Shown in pieces: positions 58,089 through 64,000 of a stretch of DNA of 64,000 nucleotides; within the stretch, counting starts at the first letter, position 1; the number at the start of each line of letters is the position of its first letter. A program made the position numbers and the translations under genes. The notes under the pieces were generated by a model. The model searched no databases. It saw only the letters and a list, made by a program, of their open reading frames with translations, and was not told the DNA's origin. Source of the DNA: Monocercomonoides exilis (taxonomy: Eukaryota > Preaxostyla > Oxymonadida > Polymastigidae); the NCBI GenBank assembly GCA_001643675.2, contig LSRY02000026.1, positions 1,101,501-1,165,500 of the forward strand, written 5' to 3'.

Positions 58089-60720
58089 TTAGCTTTGTTG
58101 AAGAAGAGGAAGAAGATAAAGATGATGCATGACAAGACATTGACTCCTCCTTTCTCCCTCTGCTATACTATCACCTTGTGAAACAGCTCCACACGATTCC
58201 CTGCCGTTGGGGGAAGGGCAAAGCAGATCACCATTTCCACCTCTTTCACTCTCCAGCTTCAGCTCAGCAAGCTCCTTCACAAGCAGCAGAAATATCAAGA
58301 AAATAGCAAACAGTCCCTCTTTCCTAGCCGCTAATGGCTGCACAGCCTCCATCTGCTGCTTCTCAAGCACCTCATTGAACAGAACCATCTGCTCACTTAT
58401 CATCTGCTCCTGCACTTTCGATAGTGCAATCAGCATTTTCGTATCATTCTCCTTCTTGTTCATCTTCTTCCACACAGTTGAATTCACTCCAACTCCACCA
58501 ACAACACCAGCACTATCTCTCTCACCATCATTGATTTTTCACACTGCACTCACCCATCTACTCACTTTTCACAACAACCTCCTTCCCATTCAGGTTTTGA
58601 TCAAGCATCATAGCGTATTTTATACCCGATGCTCGCTACAAAACTTCTTTTGATACTTTTCACACATCCCCAAGAGCAAAATCCACGAATCAGAAAAAGG
58701 AACCATCATTCCACTTTCAGAAGCTGCGAAGAAGGCAAGGCAGATGGAACCTCCGAAACCGTCGGTTTCATCTCGCCTTCGCCACTCACCACTCATAAAC
58801 CCATTCTGATGCCTCTGCTTCTCTTTCTTATCCTTCTCAATCCTCACATCAGCCAGTTCCGCCTTCTCCCTCATCGCTTCCAACTGCTCCTTCTCCTTCT
58901 CCTCCTTCTCCTCCTTCTCCTTCTCCTCCTTCTCCTTCTCCTCCTTCTCCTTCTCCTCCTTCTTCACCTCTGCATTGCGCTTCTCACTCATCTCTGGTAT
59001 CTTTCTCTGATTTATCCATATGATCTTGTCTTTCTCCAGCAGCCTCTCTGCAAAGGCCACTCATCTGGTTTGAAATCCGCTCTTCCTCTCAAATGTGTTT
59101 TTTTTTTCAAGCAGCGTGTTGAACTTTGAACGCCTCTTCTTTGCCTCCAGCTTCATTTCCTCGTGCTGCTTCTTCAGCTCTCTGTTCTTCTGCCTCAGCT
59201 TTACACGCACTCTCTTTCTTCCAGCTTCTCTCTCCCTTCAGCGCCTCATCCTTCCAACAAATCTCGCACAGAACACGTGCTGCATCATCCTTTGCCAACT
59301 TGCTTCACCTCTACACGCTTCTACTGTGAAGACAGCTGCTCCAGAGCACTATTTCGTATGAAATTGATTTCATTTCAAACATGTTGTGGAAAGAGAGAGA
59401 CTCTTTTCTATCAGCAGCTACAAAGATCCGCTTGCTCCCCTTCTTCGTGACCATAAATTCCACAAGCAACGTGTCGTGACCAACAAAATGAACTGAAAGC
59501 ATCACCGAAAGCTCCACATCGCAGGCACACACAACATTCCCACACAGCATATTCCACCACACCGCAACATAACCATTCAGCGCCTCTAGCGCTCTCAATA
59601 ATGACTTCTCATGATTTCCACACACCTCACATTCTTCAGATACCACAATCTGCTTCCGTCTCTCGACATCTTCCATCGTTGTTGCAAACTTGCATGACTC
59701 CTCCCCTGCAGATCCATCTGAAAGATCAATCGAAGGTTCCCATAATGATGAAGATGATTACCTGTCCTCCGCCTTCATCTCTTCGCTTCTCCGCCTCCGG
59801 AATGGCGAAGTTGATCGGCGTGCTGCTCCTGTTGAAGAAGACGAAGAATACTATAGACGCTAAGAGTTGGACAAATACTGATCTTTAATAGCAACAAGAA
59901 GCTTTTTCAGATACACAACTACGTCTGCTTGCAGCTCTTTTGGTGATGCAAGCACAACATTCGCATTCGGATCAGAAAGATCAACCAGCCGCGAAAGCTC
60001 GTCGTTCTCGAGCGATGGGAAAATGTTGGAACAGAGTTTCTTCAGCTGAGGAGTTGAAATGGGAAGAAGAAAGAGGAGGAGAGTTTGAAGAGGATGAAAT
60101 GGAGGGATTTGTGGGATCTGTAGTCAAAGACTGAGTATATTGTGATTGAGAAAGAAGTTCTGGTGAAATGTCAATGTTCTTCACAAGCTTAAGACCAACA
60201 GGCTTGTGCGTGTCTATTCAGCGCCTGATTCGTTCGTCTCAGCCGAATGAATGAAGATGGATGTGAAATCATTTGCTCTGCTTGGCAATGTCCCACTCTT
60301 CGCATGGCTTTCTTTGTAACTCCAGACACATCTCGTTCAGTTCTGCTTGTATTTTTTCCAACTTTTGCAGGAACCATTGCTCTGTGCGTGAAATATCTTC
60401 AACTTTCTTTAAATAATTGCTGCATCCTTTCCTGTTGATGATTTTTTTAATGATATCTGCAGATTGTCTGCTGCATCCGCACTGCTGACTGGATGGCAGT
60501 GGCTGCTTTGTCTTCTCTCTTTCCTTGCTTGAAGCGCTGCCCAGGCTGCCTCAGACACACCAGCACTGCATCGATGTTCACAAGGCAACCCAACATTTGC
60601 TCTTCCTTAAGACTAGCATGTTCAATGCGAGTGGAACGATGTATTGCAGGAGACGATTGTGGTTGAGAAGAGACATATAAAGGTTGAGGTGAAGGTGAAG
60701 ATGAATTTTATTAATAGCAA
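58089..60720 (-). pseudogene. Coiled-coil/IQ/armadillo-like family, copy D (most complete copy)
   Basis: Minus-strand order: PQPLYVSSQPQSSPAIHRST; KEEQMLGCLVNIDAVLVCLR; an IQ-type calmodulin-binding motif in KAATAIQSAVRMQQTICR; a coiled coil (TEQWFLQKLEKIQAELNEMC); a Ser-rich linker; NDELSRLVDLSDPNANVVLA; SPFRRRRSEEMKAEDR; VERRKQIVVSEECEVCGNHE; a hydrophobic helical block (CACDVELSVMLSVHFVGHDT, KKGSKRIFVAADRK); coiled coils including a Lys/Glu repeat (58880-58970); then EAVQPLAARKEGLFAIFLIF. Stops and frame changes separate blocks, and some may be introns. It resembles a cytoskeletal or flagellar scaffold, but I cannot name a family. Confidence 0.5.
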
Positions 60721-61763
60721 ATATTTTTCATCAACAATGATTGAAAACTTCAAAATAACAGACTTGTTCACAATTAGGTTTTTAATGCAATCAGTGTGAT
60801 TTTCCTTTCCGATAAACATATTCTCCAAATATGCTCTAAATTTTGAATATTTGCGAATGAAGAATTTTTTTTTTTTTTAATATATTCAAAACATTTTTCA
60901 ATTTTTTGTTTTCAAAAGAAGAAAATAAAAAAACATGAATATTAAAAAAGAAACTGTTTGCATTCTTTTCATTTAATCAGAAGAAAAAGAGAGAAAAAAA
61001 ATAATCATATTGAATTGTTTTTCTCATCCAGCTTGAAAACAGTCATCTGCCAACATGTATTCAATTTTTTTAAATGGAAAGAAAGAAAGAAAAAGAAAAA
61101 TTCAAACACTTTCCACTTATTCAAAAAAAAAAGGAATTTGTGGATAAAATGAAAAGAAACATAAAAAAATAACATGAAATGAGTTTTAATTTGTATCAGG
61201 AAAGGAATTCAAATACAAATTAATTTCTATTTCATCAATAAAACAAAAATACAACAATTACTTCTTTTCATAAAAGATCATTCATATTATTACGAAATTT
61301 CTTTACACATTTGTTTGTGAACTTTGTAATTCTGAAGAAACAAAAATGTGAATATTACACCCTTAATGAAGCAATTATTTGTATAAAAGTCAATCCATTT
61401 ATAATTTAAAAAATGATAACCTTGTTTACATAGAAATTTACAATAAAACCAATAAAAAAAATTTTCACAAAAAAAGAAATGAGCAAATCATACATCTATT
61501 GACAAACCATAAACACATAAATTATCTTAATAAAGAAAATGAATGATACGCATCACAATAAAGAACTCGTATTTTGTTAATAATCAATTCTTGTTTTTGA
61601 ATTAAAAAAAAAAAAACAGAAAAATCTCTAATAATGGTTTTGTTCAAAAAAATGAATTTTTGAAATGTTTCGATATGAACAGCATTCACTCAAAATTCGT
61701 GTGTATGCAATGCAAGTTTTCCAATTCTTTTTAATATTAAAATAATTTGATTTGAAAAAAATT
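60721..61763. other. AT-rich stretch without genes
   Basis: No supported ORF, repeat or RNA. Presumably holds the promoter of the GTPase-like gene. Confidence 0.45.
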
Positions 61764-64000
61764 ATGGAGCAATACATAATTTATTTTGAATTGTCTCGAA
61801 AAAAGATGGATCATTCTTTTCAGAGTGCAAATGACCAGGAAACAAAATTTAAATTATTATCATCATTTGATGAATATTTGAAAATTATCACAGAGTTTAA
61901 TGAAAAATTTGAAGAATGCTCACAAAATGAAAGATTGGTTGTTATCGCAGGAAAGAGCGGTACTGGAAAAAGTACGTTAATAAATGCACTTTTGGGAGTG
62001 TCAATGGAAGAAAATGAAGAAGGGAATATCGCAAAAATTAATGAATTGATCAAAGGTCCAAAAATTGGAAACGGAATTCTATCAGAAACTCAATCCGCAG
62101 ATTGCTTCAAATTTGACGACTCAACTTTGTTGGATCCGAAAGGGTTTGTTGGATCAAATATCGATATCGAGGGAGACATCCTAAGCACGCTAATTTTGGA
62201 GGCCAATAAAAGAAAAACTAATAAAGTGATGGTCATATATCTTTCGGAATATAATAATTTCCGTAACTTATCAAAAATGACTCAAGACATAGAATTCATC
62301 AACAACATTTGCAAGGACATTGATCTGCCATTAGTATTTATTTCCAATAAATGCGGTCTTCGATGGGCAATGAGAAAGGAAGGCAGCGGTCAATTGGGAG
62401 AAGAGATGATTAAAAAAATTCAAGACCAACTTTACAACGATTTTTACAAATTATTCAACGGTCAGCTGGATGAAATCAAGAGTAAATTTTTCAAAGATTC
62501 TGGAACACAAACTGAAAAGTGGATGATTGAAGTTCTTGAGAAAAGTTTGATCAACAAAACTTTGCAGAAGGCAAATTTGGAGAAATGTCTGGGTCAACTT
62601 AAAGCACTGTATGTGTTGAAAAGAGCACTCGAAAACGAGAGGCTGCTGTATTATGATCCTTTGGATTCTTTCTCAGTTGAAAGAATCAAATCAATGGTGA
62701 AAGATGAGAATCACTTTGTTTTACCAGATCGTGTTCCATTAGGTGGAAGTACTCCTGAATCAAACGACTTTTTAAGGAAAGTCTCAGAAACAGCACTTAC
62801 TCTGAAGCTGCTTGTAACGGCAATGATAGGCAGACGAAGGATTCCCTATTTTTTGCAAGAGGTTTCAAATGCATGTTGTGATTTTGCATTCAATTGCAAA
62901 CGATTATGCTTCTCAATGAATGAAAAAATGAGGAAAGTTGAGAGCACGCTGAGCAAAATTACAATTGACAATGAAGATAAAGATTGTGAGGGTGATGAAG
63001 AAGATGAAGAAAATATCGATCCTTACAAAAAATTGAAACGGCAAATTGAAGAAGAGCTTGCAAGGCTTGACTCGAACGAGCTTGTGAAATACGATTCAAT
63101 TCCATTCGATGAGCATCAGAACTATCATTCGAACGAAGTTAGAATTGAGAAGAAGATTGAAGTGCCTGGCACAGAATTCAAATTTATCCCTGAGAACAAA
63201 TACACTTTTTCAGACGAAAAAACACAGAAATCTGGAATTGAGGATGGTGTGTTTCGGGCTGTGTACAAAGCTCAAAGTCATGAAACAATGACGGGACAAA
63301 TAATTTCCGATATCACTTTACTGAAAATTCACCATGCGTTCAAAAATGAGACAAGCGAGTGCAAAGGAACAGTTGAGCTGTATGCACCAAAAAAAAATCT
63401 TCCAGAAATCCAGGATCGGATTCAGAAACAAAAAGAGAGACTGCAGAAATTGAACGAAAAAATCATGTACAATCAACACAATATGGAATTCATCAAAGAA
63501 TTGAGGAAAGAATTAAAGGAATGTTTGGATGAAATTAGGGAAAAAAAGGAAGAGGAGGAGAGATGGAGAAATTATCAATTCTCATTGGATGAATGTAAGA
63601 GGTTCTGCAAAGAGTGCGATGAGCTGTGGGAAATCCACCTAGAAGCGATTCAGCAACTACATAAGTTTGTCAGGAATTATGTTCCTGAGAAGTATATAAA
63701 AGAGGCCAAAAAAGAAAGAGATTCTGAGTTTGTTAATTTACAGCTTTCATCGCCATCATCATCATCAACATCATCTGCTGCTTCTTCTGCTTCTGCATCT
63801 TTTATTTCTGATTCTTTATCGAAGTGTTATTTTGAGAATGCAAATGAAATCTTTGAGCGATTATGGAACGAAAAAATGTCAAAAAAGAAGAATGAAGAAG
63901 AAGTGGATTCAGAAGATCTAAAAGATTTCGAAGATTTCGAAGATTTCGAAGATTTCGAAGATTTCGAAGATTGTGAAGATAGTGGAGATGAACAAGGCAA
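61764..64000 (+). CDS. Large P-loop GTPase-like protein, 3' end outside the window
   Basis: A continuous frame of 745 codons from ATG 61764 to the right edge, no stop; a second in-frame ATG is 14 codons later. Residues 57-74 read RLVVIAGKSGTGKSTLIN, a Walker A/G1 motif. About 60 residues on, LLDPKGF fits the DxxG of G3, and FISNKCGLRW sits where G4 (NKxD) is expected, with Gly for the Asp. This pattern suggests a dynamin/septin/AIG1-like large GTPase, with relaxed guanine specificity. The rest is helical, with coiled coil near residues 550-620, a Ser/Ala-rich linker near 660-680, and an acidic EDF repeat at the truncated end. No membrane segment is obvious. Composition is uniform; no introns needed. 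Confidence 0.72.
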   Translation, partial: MEQYIIYFELSRKKMDHSFQSANDQETKFKLLSSFDEYLKIITEFNEKFEECSQNERLVVIAGKSGTGKSTLINALLGVSMEENEEGNIAKINELIKGPKIGNGILSETQSADCFKFDDSTLLDPKGFVGSNIDIEGDILSTLILEANKRKTNKVMVIYLSEYNNFRNLSKMTQDIEFINNICKDIDLPLVFISNKCGLRWAMRKEGSGQLGEEMIKKIQDQLYNDFYKLFNGQLDEIKSKFFKDSGTQTEKWMIEVLEKSLINKTLQKANLEKCLGQLKALYVLKRALENERLLYYDPLDSFSVERIKSMVKDENHFVLPDRVPLGGSTPESNDFLRKVSETALTLKLLVTAMIGRRRIPYFLQEVSNACCDFAFNCKRLCFSMNEKMRKVESTLSKITIDNEDKDCEGDEEDEENIDPYKKLKRQIEEELARLDSNELVKYDSIPFDEHQNYHSNEVRIEKKIEVPGTEFKFIPENKYTFSDEKTQKSGIEDGVFRAVYKAQSHETMTGQIISDITLLKIHHAFKNETSECKGTVELYAPKKNLPEIQDRIQKQKERLQKLNEKIMYNQHNMEFIKELRKELKECLDEIREKKEEEERWRNYQFSLDECKRFCKECDELWEIHLEAIQQLHKFVRNYVPEKYIKEAKKERDSEFVNLQLSSPSSSSTSSAASSASASFISDSLSKCYFENANEIFERLWNEKMSKKKNEEEVDSEDLKDFEDFEDFEDFEDFEDCEDSGDEQG
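63924..63977 (+). repeat. 9-bp tandem coding repeat (GATTTCGAA)
   Basis: Five perfect copies and a diverged sixth encode repeated Asp-Phe-Glu in the acidic tail of the GTPase-like protein. Confidence 0.85.

Noticed and set aside
57232-58140. Phe/Ser-rich minus-strand ORFs looking like membrane proteins
   Set aside because: They are the antisense of purine-rich coiled-coil sequence on the plus strand.

Overview
The window is nuclear DNA of an AT-rich microbial eukaryote. Evidence: short spliceosomal introns (about 50-200 bp) with a recurrent GTTTG donor, long serine, glutamine and acidic runs, and no operons or Shine-Dalgarno sites. Stop usage fits the standard code. The best lineage clue is a two-copy gene family (25979-27316 and 31923-33368) whose wording (FSELEEC, EEGYED, DYFVNV) I recognise from memory as a large expanded family in the oxymonad Monocercomonoides. 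I take the organism to be Monocercomonoides or a close relative; this was not checked by a search.

The window is accessory in character, mostly transposons, decayed paralogues and long gene-free AT-rich stretches. Layout: 1-2.1 kb, decayed coiled-coil gene, minus strand; 2.24-3.77 kb, repeat unit A; 4.09-7.17 kb, apparently intact three-exon hAT transposase; 7.8-9.9 kb, AGC-kinase pseudogene; 12.25-13.26 kb, ORF-less element with terminal inverted repeats (TIRs); 13.7-16.6 kb, multi-exon pseudokinase gene; 17.8-23.0 kb, decayed tyrosine-recombinase (DIRS-type) retroelement, minus strand; 26-27.3 and 31.9-33.4 kb, the Monocercomonoides-type family; 29.1-30.4, 51.0-52.4 and 58.1-60.7 kb, three diverged minus-strand copies of one coiled-coil/IQ/armadillo-like family; 34.2-35.7 kb, Tc1-type DD34E element split by a 228-bp miniature transposon (MITE); 38.5-43.16 kb, second DIRS-type element with 47-bp perfect inverted repeats and an internal complementary region; 43.69-45.2 kb, repeat unit B, inverted relative to A; 45.7-49.7 kb, decayed multi-exon armadillo-repeat gene; 53.2-56.4 kb, decayed hAT copy interrupted by a 257-bp MITE; 61.8 kb to the right edge, a long open P-loop GTPase-like gene cut by the window end.

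The probable live genes are the hAT transposase, the pseudokinase, the GTPase-like gene and perhaps the 31.9 kb family copy. Most other genes keep family resemblance but carry in-frame stops or frameshifts. The elements record nested insertion: one MITE inside the Tc1 element and another inside the second hAT copy, the latter with a clean 4-bp target duplication that can be checked against the uninterrupted hAT copy in the same window.
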